From contig CAYFPZ010000005.1 in assembly GCA_964345105.1 (NCBI GenBank), positions 1 through 13,098 on the forward strand: DNA of 13,098 nucleotides. The letters are read 5' to 3'. The notes under the pieces were generated by a model, which was not told where the DNA came from, did not search any database, and saw nothing but the letters and a program-made list of their open reading frames with translations. The translations under genes and the position numbers were made by a program. This document shows positions 1 to 7,008 of the stretch, in pieces; position 1 is the first letter of the stretch, and every line of letters starts with the position of its first letter. This DNA is from DG-33 sp964345105. GTDB taxonomy: Archaea > Hadarchaeota > Hadarchaeia > Hadarchaeales > Hadarchaeaceae.

Positions 1-15
1 GTCCTGAAGGTATGA
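1..15 (+). CDS. 3' end of probable etfB (partial)
   Basis: The first 15 bases read in frame 1 as V-L-K-V followed by TGA at 13-15. This stop overlaps the first ATG of the etfA reading frame (ATGA at 12-15), the usual coupling of etfB to etfA. Only four codons are visible, so the identity is inferred from gene order (etfB normally precedes etfA) and not from homology. Confidence 0.4.
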   Translation, partial: VLKV

Positions 16-17
16 CA

Positions 18-1013
18 ATGGGTGAATATAAAGGAGTAATGATTTTTGCGGAGCAGGAAGATGGAAAAATCCATCCAGTTTCATACGAGTTGTTGGGTAA
101 AGGAAGAGATATTGCGGATAAGTTGGACGTAGAGCTTTCCTGCGTTTTACTAGGCTTTCAAATTAAAAATGAAGTTAATGAACTGATTTATCATGGGGCG
201 GATAAAATATTTTTTTACGATCATTCATCCCTTAAAGAATTCGACGTGATTCGTTATAAGCAGAATATAGTGAATTTGGTGAAGGAGGAAAAGCCTGAGA
301 TATTCCTACTTGGAGCGACTCATCTCGGAAGGTCCTTGGGACCTAGGATAGCAGCGGCATTAAAAACTGGATTGACGGCTGACTGCATTGATTTAAAAGT
401 GGATGAAGAAGGGAATTTAATTCAGATTCGACCCGCATTTAGCGGCAATATTCTCGCTCACATAAAGACCAAAACAAGACCTCAGATGTCTACGGTTAGA
501 TATAAAGTAATGGAGAAGAGGGAGAGGGATCCAACCAGAAAAGGAGAAATAATAATGAAAGATGCGGAGGTTATAGAAAATAGCGGGGCGAAGATTTTAA
601 AGAAAGAAAAGGCAGGGGAAATTAACATAACGGAAGCGGATATCATCGTCTCTGGTGGAAGAGGGTTAAAAAAACCAGGTGATTTTAAGCTTCTGCGTGA
701 ATTGGCTGATTTTTTAGGTGGAGTCGTTGGATCCAGTAGACCTCTAGTAGATGAGGGGTGGATAGGAAAAGAACATCAAGTTGGATTCAGCGGAAACACT
801 GTTAAACCAAAGCTCTATTTTGCTTGTGGCATATCTGGCGCGCCTCAGCACTTAGCGGGTATGAGGGATTCCGATATCATTGTGGCGATAAACACAGACC
901 CCTCGGCCCTAATATTTAAAGTGGCCGATTATGGTATAGTCGGAGATTTGTACGAGGTAGTACCTAAACTGATTGATGAGATAAGAAAAAATAAAAACAA
1001 GGTGTTGAGTTGA
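18..1013 (+). CDS. etfA: Electron transfer flavoprotein alpha subunit (EtfA)
   Basis: EtfA pairs with EtfB to form a soluble flavoprotein that passes electrons between a dehydrogenase and a carrier. The N-terminal half has the family opening (GEYKGVMIFAEQ) and the segment GATHLGRSLGPRIAAAL around residues 100-115. The C-terminal FAD domain carries SSRPLVDEGW near residue 240 and the EtfA signature CGISGAPQHLAGMRDSD near 270, followed by VAINTDP and ADYGIVGDL. Length (about 331 residues) is normal, with no N-terminal ferredoxin domain, unlike some clostridial lactate-dehydrogenase EtfA proteins. I prefer ATG 18 because GAAGGT at 6-11 is correctly spaced from it; ATG 12 sits directly on that site, although it makes a 4-nt overlap with the upstream stop. 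The gene overlaps the next one by 4 nt (TTGA at 1010-1013), so it very likely serves the GlcD dehydrogenase downstream. Whether the complex bifurcates depends on EtfB, which lies outside the window. Confidence 0.95.
   Translation: MGEYKGVMIFAEQEDGKIHPVSYELLGKGRDIADKLDVELSCVLLGFQIKNEVNELIYHGADKIFFYDHSSLKEFDVIRYKQNIVNLVKEEKPEIFLLGATHLGRSLGPRIAAALKTGLTADCIDLKVDEEGNLIQIRPAFSGNILAHIKTKTRPQMSTVRYKVMEKRERDPTRKGEIIMKDAEVIENSGAKILKKEKAGEINITEADIIVSGGRGLKKPGDFKLLRELADFLGGVVGSSRPLVDEGWIGKEHQVGFSGNTVKPKLYFACGISGAPQHLAGMRDSDIIVAINTDPSALIFKVADYGIVGDLYEVVPKLIDEIRKNKNKVLS
999..1004 (+). promoter_or_regulatory. Shine-Dalgarno that sets the TTG start of glcD
   Basis: AAGGTG lies inside the last codons of etfA, five bases before TTG 1010. 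It supports a non-AUG start and translational coupling of the dehydrogenase to EtfA. Confidence 0.6.
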
Positions 1014-2377
1014 TACAAGGAATTGAAAAGGACTTGCGGGATATAGTAGGAGAAGATTGGGTTATAACTAAAAGAGAGCAGATGGAGGGTTATTTGATAG
1101 ATGAAACCGCCGCCTCTGTCAGACCCCAACCTGCCGCTGAAGTTGTTTTGGTAAAACCCGCAAACGCTCAAGAGATATCCAAAATCCTGAAACTCGCCAA
1201 TGCAAAAAAGATCCCAGTTTTCCCTAGGGGTGGAGGAACTGGACTTGTAGGAGGAGCCATCCCTACTAAAGATGGCATAATCCTCTCCACAGAAAGGATG
1301 GACAAAATTGAGATAGACAAGGACAACATGATGGCAGTTGTCGAGGCTGGGGCGACTCTTGAAAAATTATTAAAGACAACAGAGGAAGCTGACATGCTCT
1401 TCCCACCGCACCCTGGAGATGAGGGAGCTCAGGTGGGGGGGCTCGTGGTATGTAATGCTGGTGGAGCAAGAGCAGTGAAATACGGGATTATTAGAAACTA
1501 CGTAAAAGGCATCGAAGTCGTGCTTCCTACAGGTGAGATCGTGAATTTGGGTGGAAAGTTATTGAAAAATAATACGGGATATAATTTAATGCATTTGATG
1601 ATTGGAAGTGAAGGAACGTTGGGTATAATAACCAAAGTGATTTTTCGGTTGTATCCAAAATTTGGGGCTACTGCAACCCTAATTGTGCCATATGAGAACC
1701 GGCATGATGCTATAAACACTGTTCCAAAAATCCTCCAGAGAGGAATAATTCCCTTAGCTATAGAGTATGTGGAGAAAGACACAATAGAAAAATCGGCTGA
1801 ACATCTGGGCAAAAAATGGCCATGTGAAAAAGGAAATGCTTTTCTCATAGTAATAGTGGCAGGGACTGGAATAGATGAAGTATATTCAGAAAGTGAGAAG
1901 ATATCAGAGACATGTCAAGAGAACAACTCCCTCGAGCCCTTAATCGCCGAGTCAAGAGAAGAACAGGATAGAATTCTGGACATAAGGAGTAATATTTACA
2001 CTGCCTTAAAGCCCGAAATCGCCGATATCCTAGATGTGACGGTGCCACCTGCTAACATGGGAAAACTTATGGATGTGATAGACAAGATCGCTGAGAAATT
2101 TAATGCATACATCCCGACGTATGGACATGCAGCGGATGGTAATTTACACCCGCATGTAATGGTAGAAAAGGGAAAGGGTCTAGACCACGTTAAAAAGTTG
2201 AAGAATGAAATTTATAAAGCAGCTGTAGATTTGGGAGGAATTATAACAGGTGAACATGGGATAGGAAAAATTAGAATCGACGACCTTGCTCTTTGTCTGT
2301 CTGAAAAAGAAATACAGCTAATGGAAGGAATAAAGAAACTCTTTGACCCAAATAATATTCTAAACCCTATTAAATAA
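1010..2377 (+). CDS. glcD: GlcD-type FAD-linked D-lactate/glycolate dehydrogenase
   Basis: A flavoprotein oxidising 2-hydroxyacids, most likely D-lactate or glycolate, to the 2-oxoacid. The N-terminal FAD-binding domain (PCMH type, PF01565) shows FPRGGGTGLVGGA at residues 71-83, then GDEGAQVGG near 136 and GSEGTLGIITKV near 199. The C-terminal substrate/metal domain (PF02913) has GHAADGNLHPH at 372-382, with H373, H380 and H382 as likely metal or substrate ligands, and GEHGIGK at 414-420. At 455 residues it is full length. The start is TTG at 1010, overlapping the etfA stop by 4 nt, with AAGGTG at 999-1004 five bases upstream. The order etfB-etfA-dehydrogenase matches lctBCD of Acetobacterium woodii, in which Etf lets NAD+ accept lactate electrons at the cost of reduced ferredoxin. 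Such a role is plausible here but not proven. Substrate choice cannot be read from sequence; the neighbouring MurNAc genes favour D-lactate. There is no cysteine-rich GlcF domain. Confidence 0.93.
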   Translation: MIQGIEKDLRDIVGEDWVITKREQMEGYLIDETAASVRPQPAAEVVLVKPANAQEISKILKLANAKKIPVFPRGGGTGLVGGAIPTKDGIILSTERMDKIEIDKDNMMAVVEAGATLEKLLKTTEEADMLFPPHPGDEGAQVGGLVVCNAGGARAVKYGIIRNYVKGIEVVLPTGEIVNLGGKLLKNNTGYNLMHLMIGSEGTLGIITKVIFRLYPKFGATATLIVPYENRHDAINTVPKILQRGIIPLAIEYVEKDTIEKSAEHLGKKWPCEKGNAFLIVIVAGTGIDEVYSESEKISETCQENNSLEPLIAESREEQDRILDIRSNIYTALKPEIADILDVTVPPANMGKLMDVIDKIAEKFNAYIPTYGHAADGNLHPHVMVEKGKGLDHVKKLKNEIYKAAVDLGGIITGEHGIGKIRIDDLALCLSEKEIQLMEGIKKLFDPNNILNPIK

Positions 2378-2384
2378 AAGATGA

Positions 2385-2390
2385 TTTTTT
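2385..2390 (+). terminator. Possible oligo-T terminator after glcD
   Basis: A run of six T lies 8 nt after the glcD stop, in the 52-nt convergent gap to the ROK gene. There is no GC-rich hairpin. Short T tracts suffice for termination by archaeal RNA polymerase, so this is a plausible but weak call. On the opposite strand, AAAAA at 2403-2407 gives a T5 run that could serve the ROK gene. Confidence 0.35.
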
Positions 2391-2429
2391 AGTCAGTGCA
2401 TGAAAAACGCTCAAACTTTCGAAAAGTAT

Positions 2430-3473
2430 CTAACCATGCACGTATATGAATACCAGTTTTGCTGCTCCATACAATGAGGCGTCGGGCCCAAGCGACGAGG
2501 GCAATATCCTAATTTTTTTATCTTTAACTTTTTTGGCCAAGTAAGGCTGTGAATAAAGTCCCACGATTTCTTTTATGCGGTTCATCAACAAGTCAGCGGA
2601 CTGTCCCACTCCACCTCCAATGATGACCACTTCCGGGGCTAGGGTGCTGATGAGATTTGACACAACAATGCCCACATATGTCGCTGTTTCTCGGACAATT
2701 TTCAGGGCAAGCGGGTCACCCTTTCTTGCGGCCTCAAATACCAATTTAGAGGTTATAGTATCGATCTCATTATTCACCATATCCATCAACATCGTCTTGG
2801 ATCCCTTGCGTATTTCTTCAATGGTTCTCTTGGCGATGCCCGTGCCAGAACAGAGGCTTTCAAAACAGCCTTCATCGTAAATTTTATCCATGAAGTTGGG
2901 TCCAAGCAACATCCATCCTATTGAACCCGCAAGCCCAACTCCATCGTACGGTTTTTCGTCGATAAGTATGCTGCTACCTATGCCCGTCCCCAAAATGATG
3001 TAAATCGCATTTTTCGCTCCGCGGGCAGCACCTACCCATTGTTCTCCAAGCACCGGTGTAACGTGGTCGTGCACTACGAATATCGGGAGCGAAGTACCGA
3101 GATTTTTTTGTAGAAAGTTCTTTAGTGTCGAGCCTTGTATTTGTGGAATGTTCGATGACCATCTAATTTTGTTGTCGTATTTTTCCACGAGTGTTGCACA
3201 CGCGATACCGATCCCCTTGATTTTTAACCCACTTGCTTTTGATTGATTCATTACTTTTTTGATTAGCTTTGCTATTTGCGATAACACCGCGTCTATTGCA
3301 TCTTCCTTAGTGGTCGGCTCTTCGACGCGGAAAACAATTTTGCCTTTTGAGCTCATTAGTGCTGAAGCAATTTTTGTACCACCGACATCAACTCCTATCG
3401 CATATAATCCGCGCGCCGACTTCGTATTCTTGTGAGGTGTTGTCCTTCTCGACCTCATAGAATCCCGTACCAT
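2430..3473 (-). CDS. ROK-family sugar kinase with atypical substrate site
   Basis: An ASKHA-fold protein of the ROK family (glucokinase, N-acetylhexosamine kinases, repressors). It has the phosphate-binding motif GVDVGGTK (about residues 27-34) and the second glycine loop ILGTGIGSS near 160. There is no helix-turn-helix domain, so it is a kinase-type and not a repressor-type ROK protein. The catalytic Asp is probably D136, but its setting is HDHVTP in place of the usual NDANAA. The usual GEIGH (sugar-binding Glu and His) is GSIGW, and the CxCGxxGCxE zinc motif is reduced to a lone GCFE near 202. An unusual basic tail of about 22 residues precedes the domain. I start at ATG 3473: the in-frame TTG at 3482 is further upstream, but a TATA-like box at 3491-3504 places transcription start near the ATG, giving a leaderless mRNA. 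The gene is divergent from namZ, so an N-acetylmuramate or related amino-sugar substrate is likely. The substrate is unproven and loss of activity is possible. Confidence 0.85.
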   Translation of the reverse strand: MVRDSMRSRRTTPHKNTKSARGLYAIGVDVGGTKIASALMSSKGKIVFRVEEPTTKEDAIDAVLSQIAKLIKKVMNQSKASGLKIKGIGIACATLVEKYDNKIRWSSNIPQIQGSTLKNFLQKNLGTSLPIFVVHDHVTPVLGEQWVGAARGAKNAIYIILGTGIGSSILIDEKPYDGVGLAGSIGWMLLGPNFMDKIYDEGCFESLCSGTGIAKRTIEEIRKGSKTMLMDMVNNEIDTITSKLVFEAARKGDPLALKIVRETATYVGIVVSNLISTLAPEVVIIGGGVGQSADLLMNRIKEIVGLYSQPYLAKKVKDKKIRILPSSLGPDASLYGAAKLVFIYVHG

Positions 3474-3490
3474 TGTAATCAAGTTCGGCG

Positions 3491-3504
3491 TTAATTAAAC
3501 TTTT
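3491..3504 (-). promoter_or_regulatory. BRE/TATA promoter of the ROK gene (leaderless)
   Basis: On the minus strand this reads AAAAGTTTAATTAA, an A-rich BRE followed by a TATA-like box. Its centre is about 23 nt before ATG 3473, the normal distance from archaeal TATA box to transcription start. No Shine-Dalgarno precedes the ATG. Eleven bases (AAAAGTTTAAT) are identical to the namZ promoter on the other strand. Confidence 0.6.
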
Positions 3505-3513
3505 ACGGAAATA

Positions 3514-3526
3514 AAAACACCGTTTT
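3514..3526. repeat. Short inverted repeat in the divergent promoter region
   Basis: AAAAC-ACC-GTTTT, two perfect 5-base arms around three bases, lies just upstream of the ROK TATA box and about 85 nt upstream of the namZ box. It could be an operator half-site pair, but in such AT-rich DNA it could easily arise by chance. Confidence 0.25.
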
Positions 3527-3599
3527 AGGTCATTTAATTTAAAAATAGTAAAAAACAACAAAATTTAAAGAGTTAAGGTGCAAAACAGCAACACTACCA

Positions 3600-3611
3600 A
3601 AAAGTTTAATA
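3600..3611 (+). promoter_or_regulatory. BRE/TATA promoter of namZ (leaderless)
   Basis: AAAAGTTTAATA lies with its TATA centre about 29 nt before ATG 3637. There is no Shine-Dalgarno between them (the sequence just before the ATG is ACACAAAAAT), so transcription probably begins at or within a few bases of the ATG. The first 11 bases match the ROK promoter on the opposite strand. Confidence 0.65.
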
Positions 3612-3636
3612 CTTACTACTTTGACAACACAAAAAT

Positions 3637-4851
3637 ATGATAAAATTAGGCTTAGAAGTTTTTTTAAGGAATAACGTAAGTTTAATTGAAGGTAAAAAAG
3701 TTGGTCTATTAACTAATCAAACTGGCGTTGACAACGAGCTTAACAGTATTATAGACTTATTTTACAATCATCCGAGAATTAAATTGACGGCTATCTTTGC
3801 TGCAGAGCATGGGATACGTAATGAACACCAAGCTGGAGTCGGCTTCCAATCTTATGTGGATAAGAGGTATAACATTCCGGTTTTTAGTCTTTATAGACCA
3901 TCTGTAAAATATTTGTCACTAACTTCTAGAAATCTAGATAAACGCATGCGTCTTGGTGTATCTAATGTAGGTAAATTACCTACGCCTAAAATGATGGAGG
4001 CTATAGACGTATTAGTTTTTGACATACAGGATGTTGGTACACGAGTTTACACGCATATCTGGACTATGGCGTTATGCATGAGAATATGCGCTAAAAAAGG
4101 TGTTCCTTTTATTGTTCTGGATAGACCAAACCCAATAAATGGTGTAACCATGGAGGGGTTTGTTCTCAAGTATCCAAAGAATAGTTCATTCATTGGATTA
4201 TATCCTATACTTCTGAGGCATGGCATGACGGTTGGAGAGCTCGCTAGATTTTTTAATGGAGAATTTCTTGACGATAAAGTGGACTCAAAAGCTATACCCA
4301 TGGAGGGATGGAAGAGGGAAATGTGGTATAGTAACACTTCCTTGCCATGGATTATGCCTTCACCAAATATACCTACCTTAGATAGTGCTACAGTTTACCC
4401 TGGACAAGTACTTTTTGAGGGCACCAACGTCTCTGAAGGTAGAGGGACTACTAAACCATTTGAGATAACTGGGGCACCATGGATCGATGGCGTCAAATTG
4501 TCGAGAAAAATTAATGCTTACAAGTTTCCTGGAGTAAAGTGCAGAGAGGTGTGTTTTGTGCCATCATTTTCAAAATACAAGAGTAGGCTTTGTAGCGGTG
4601 TACAGATACATGTTACAGATAAAAGTAAGTACAAACCTTTTGAATTTGCGTTAAATTTAATCAAAACGATAATGGAAATGTATCCGGATCGATTTAGTTT
4701 TAATGAAAATTACTTTGATATGGTCGTGGGAAATTCAAAGGTGAGGGAGATGCTACTAAAAAATATTGAAGTCGATGAGATACTTCAAAGTTCTCAAGAA
4801 GACCTAGTCAAGTTTTCAGAACTAAGGAGAGAATATTTACTTTACAGCTAG
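3637..4851 (+). CDS. namZ: NamZ-type exo-beta-N-acetylmuramidase (DUF1343, GH171)
   Basis: NamZ removes N-acetylmuramic acid from the non-reducing end of peptidoglycan fragments. The match runs along the whole 404-residue protein: KVGLLTNQTGVD (21-32), FAAEHGIRNEHQAG (54-67) with E57 in the place of the proposed catalytic Glu, VLVFDIQDVGTRVYT (125-139), VLDRPNPING (160-169), GLYPILLRHGMTVGELA (187-203), SPNIPTLDSA (242-251) and LFEGTNVSEGRGTTKPFE (259-276). No signal peptide is visible, whereas Bacillus NamZ is secreted, so this copy should act in the cytoplasm on imported fragments. A basic insertion of roughly 20 residues (about 90-113, rich in S, L, R and N) interrupts the usual step from the YSLY-type segment to TPxM. 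The gene starts a two-gene operon with the MurQ/GKRP-like gene 26 nt downstream, and is divergent from the ROK kinase. Base composition is visibly more AT-rich than in blocks 5 and 6. The family call is firm; the exact substrate is inferred. Confidence 0.93.
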   Translation: MIKLGLEVFLRNNVSLIEGKKVGLLTNQTGVDNELNSIIDLFYNHPRIKLTAIFAAEHGIRNEHQAGVGFQSYVDKRYNIPVFSLYRPSVKYLSLTSRNLDKRMRLGVSNVGKLPTPKMMEAIDVLVFDIQDVGTRVYTHIWTMALCMRICAKKGVPFIVLDRPNPINGVTMEGFVLKYPKNSSFIGLYPILLRHGMTVGELARFFNGEFLDDKVDSKAIPMEGWKREMWYSNTSLPWIMPSPNIPTLDSATVYPGQVLFEGTNVSEGRGTTKPFEITGAPWIDGVKLSRKINAYKFPGVKCREVCFVPSFSKYKSRLCSGVQIHVTDKSKYKPFEFALNLIKTIMEMYPDRFSFNENYFDMVVGNSKVREMLLKNIEVDEILQSSQEDLVKFSELRREYLLYS

Positions 4852-4865
4852 AAAGTCATGGGGAT

Positions 4866-4872
4866 GAGGAGG
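4866..4872 (+). promoter_or_regulatory. Shine-Dalgarno of the MurQ/GKRP-like gene
   Basis: GAGGAGG lies five bases before ATG 4878 in the 26-nt gap after namZ. It confirms this start over the out-of-frame ATG at 4858, and shows that internal operon genes here use Shine-Dalgarno initiation while the first gene is leaderless. Confidence 0.75.
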
Positions 4873-4877
4873 ATAAC

Positions 4878-6923
4878 ATGGGGAATGGTATTCTTAAACT
4901 TCTTAGGTTATCTCCTTCAGCTCAGTCTGTAGACTATGTTAGAAGAAAAAAACAATTCCAGTTGCATAGACTTCTTACAGAACAACGCCACCCAAAAACT
5001 TGGGACCTGAGTTTCAAGATAAAATCTGATACTCTAGAAGGTTTAAGAAAAATACTGTCTGTGGATGAGGAAATATCCAACAAGATAATGGTACTTTCTA
5101 AAAAGCCTAAGCTGGTTATCCAAGCAGTAAACGCGGTTGCAAAGGCAATAGTTGAAGGCAAAAAAATCTACATTTATGGATGTGGTTCTACTGGAAGACT
5201 CGCAAAACAAATAGAAAGTGCGCTTTGGAAACCCTTTTGGAAACAGTTGAAGAGTAGCATGCTCTGGGAGAAACTAAAAAATTTCCTGCCTAGTGATATA
5301 GAAGAACATCTTATTGGGGAGATGACTGGAGGAGACAGAGCATTGGTAAGTGCTTTAGAAGGACTGGAGGATTTACAATTGATTGGATATCTTCAACTTA
5401 TTGATAATAAAATAAAAAAAGGTGACGTTCTCTTTGCGATAACGGAAGGGGGAGAAACCTCGTCCGTTATAGGGTTTATACAAGGGGGACTGAAATTGTA
5501 TGGCAAAATAACCTCTCAAAAAAAGAATGAAATTAAAAAGAAACTTTATTTTATCTACAACAATCCAAATGAAGTTCTCAAATTGATAAAGCGTAGCAGA
5601 ATAGTTTTAGAAAATAAGAGCATCACTAAGATTAATCTTACCACAGGACCCCAAGCTATAACTGGTTCAACTCGAGCGCAGGCCACTACGATAGACACTT
5701 ATGTAATGGGTGTAATAATTGAAGAGGCCATATATAAAGTTCTACGGGTTTTTTTGACAAAAGATGAACTTTCCCTCGTTGGCTTCAGAAATAGAACTCT
5801 ATCACAGAGATTGAAAGATTTTGTAAATATTCCGAAGACAATATTTAATCTAATAAACGACATCGCTCCATTTACTGAATTAGAGACGAAAGCTTACAAA
5901 AATCATCATTTTTCAATCTACTTTGCTAAAAAAGCTTTGTTTCCAATTTTTATAGATGTAGCTGAAAGGAGCCCGACCTTTAAACTTGACCCATTAGATA
6001 CTGTGAAAGCGCCGAGAAAGAGTTGGGTTCAAGTCTGGACACCAGTAACCGACTACCGGGAAGCATGGAAAGTGCTGCTAGAGCGTTGGTTTAAAGGCTT
6101 AAATCCTCCATTTTATAAAGCTCATGTTTCAAAAAAAGTTAGGGATAAATTCCTTCAACATACAGCACTTAATAGTCTCAACGAAGTAGGACAAAATCAG
6201 GAGGCTCTTTATGATTTTTCATTTTCTAAATATAACATAGAGAATCATCCCCCCAGAAAAGGAGATTTAGGTGTGATAATATGTGTTGACGAAGAGATAG
6301 ATGAGCTACTAAATCCTTCCTCATCTTTCAGGAGTTTCCTCTCACTCTGTAAAAAGAATGGATCTAACGTGGCTCTCCTTTTAATTACAGAAAAACAACG
6401 TGATGAACTCCTTGTGCTTTTAAGATCAAATATTGGAGATTTAGACCAAGATGACCACATCATAGTGCTCACGATGAGTAGAAAAGATGATCCTCTTAAT
6501 CTCAGGAGACAAATCGCTCTTAAAATGGTGCTTAACGCTCATTCCACAGCGGTAATGGCTAAACTTAGCAGAGTATTAGGAAATACTATGGTAAATGTTA
6601 ATCCTACCAATCTTAAACTCATTGGTCGATCCACATTCCTGATTTTGAGCCATGTAAACGATATAGTAAGTCGGAACGAATGGAAAAACAAATATGGGAA
6701 GACAAAACCTATTAAATATGCTGATGCTAATGCGATTCTTTTTAGCGCCATGCGTTTTGTTAGAAAGTTAGAAAAAACTGGTCAAACTCCAGAAGTACCA
6801 TTATGTATAATCAGGGTACTTGAAACACTACGACAAAAGAAGTGCATCAGCTGGGAGGAGACCTTTTTCATCTTGGAGAACGAAGGTTTTGAGAATTATC
6901 TTCAACGTGTGTTAAGTTCATAA
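4878..6923 (+). CDS. Double-SIS MurQ/GKRP-like protein
   Basis: This belongs to the MurQ (MurNAc-6-phosphate etherase) / GCKR (glucokinase regulatory protein) family. SIS domain 1 (about 35-300) opens with LLTEQRHPKTWDL, like the MurQ LTTEQRNP segment. It has the phosphosugar loop GCGSTGRL (101-108), TGGDRALVSALEGLED (150-165), ITEGGETSSVIG (188-199) and TGPQAITGSTRAQATTID (256-273). A second half follows, with AERSPTF (362-368), a degenerate SIS core, and MVLNAHSTAVMAKLSRVLGN plus VNPTNLKLIGRS (550-584), resembling the MurQ C-terminal helices. At 681 residues it is about twice the length of MurQ (about 300) and near GCKR (about 625). The essential MurQ catalytic Glu (E83 in E. coli, in SECPPT) aligns with A115; a Glu lies two positions earlier at 113. 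The second Glu (E114 in E. coli) is kept as E164. About 14 residues are inserted near 120-145. It could be a sugar-phosphate-binding regulator or a divergent etherase. It is in an operon with namZ. Confidence 0.85.
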   Translation: MGNGILKLLRLSPSAQSVDYVRRKKQFQLHRLLTEQRHPKTWDLSFKIKSDTLEGLRKILSVDEEISNKIMVLSKKPKLVIQAVNAVAKAIVEGKKIYIYGCGSTGRLAKQIESALWKPFWKQLKSSMLWEKLKNFLPSDIEEHLIGEMTGGDRALVSALEGLEDLQLIGYLQLIDNKIKKGDVLFAITEGGETSSVIGFIQGGLKLYGKITSQKKNEIKKKLYFIYNNPNEVLKLIKRSRIVLENKSITKINLTTGPQAITGSTRAQATTIDTYVMGVIIEEAIYKVLRVFLTKDELSLVGFRNRTLSQRLKDFVNIPKTIFNLINDIAPFTELETKAYKNHHFSIYFAKKALFPIFIDVAERSPTFKLDPLDTVKAPRKSWVQVWTPVTDYREAWKVLLERWFKGLNPPFYKAHVSKKVRDKFLQHTALNSLNEVGQNQEALYDFSFSKYNIENHPPRKGDLGVIICVDEEIDELLNPSSSFRSFLSLCKKNGSNVALLLITEKQRDELLVLLRSNIGDLDQDDHIIVLTMSRKDDPLNLRRQIALKMVLNAHSTAVMAKLSRVLGNTMVNVNPTNLKLIGRSTFLILSHVNDIVSRNEWKNKYGKTKPIKYADANAILFSAMRFVRKLEKTGQTPEVPLCIIRVLETLRQKKCISWEETFFILENEGFENYLQRVLSS

Positions 6924-6936
6924 CAGGCTGATTTCA

Positions 6937-6955
6937 TTTTTAATACTGTATTTTT
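6937..6955 (+). terminator. Paired T5 tracts after the namZ operon
   Basis: Two TTTTT runs (6937-6941 and 6951-6955) follow the stop codon by 14 and 28 nt, with no strong hairpin. This is the form expected of an archaeal oligo-T terminator, in the 85-nt convergent gap before the oxidoreductase gene. Confidence 0.5.
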
Positions 6956-7008
6956 AACCTCAGATCCAAGCCCATCCACATGCTGCTCTGAGCACTAAAG
7001 AATCTATT

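Noticed and set aside
2411..2427. Palindrome around TTTCGAAA in the glcD-ROK gap as a regulatory site
   Set aside because: It lies between two convergent gene ends, where an operator is unlikely, and it is short and AT-rich enough to arise by chance.
4878..6923. Calling the SIS-domain gene a plain murQ etherase
   Set aside because: It is twice the normal length, has a degenerate second SIS domain, and lacks the first catalytic Glu. A MurQ/GKRP-like label is safer.
6981..6996. Small palindrome (TGCTC-T-GAGCA) as a rho-independent terminator
   Set aside because: The five-base arms with a one-base loop cannot form a stable hairpin and no T tract follows directly. The oligo-T runs at 6937-6955 are the better terminator candidate.
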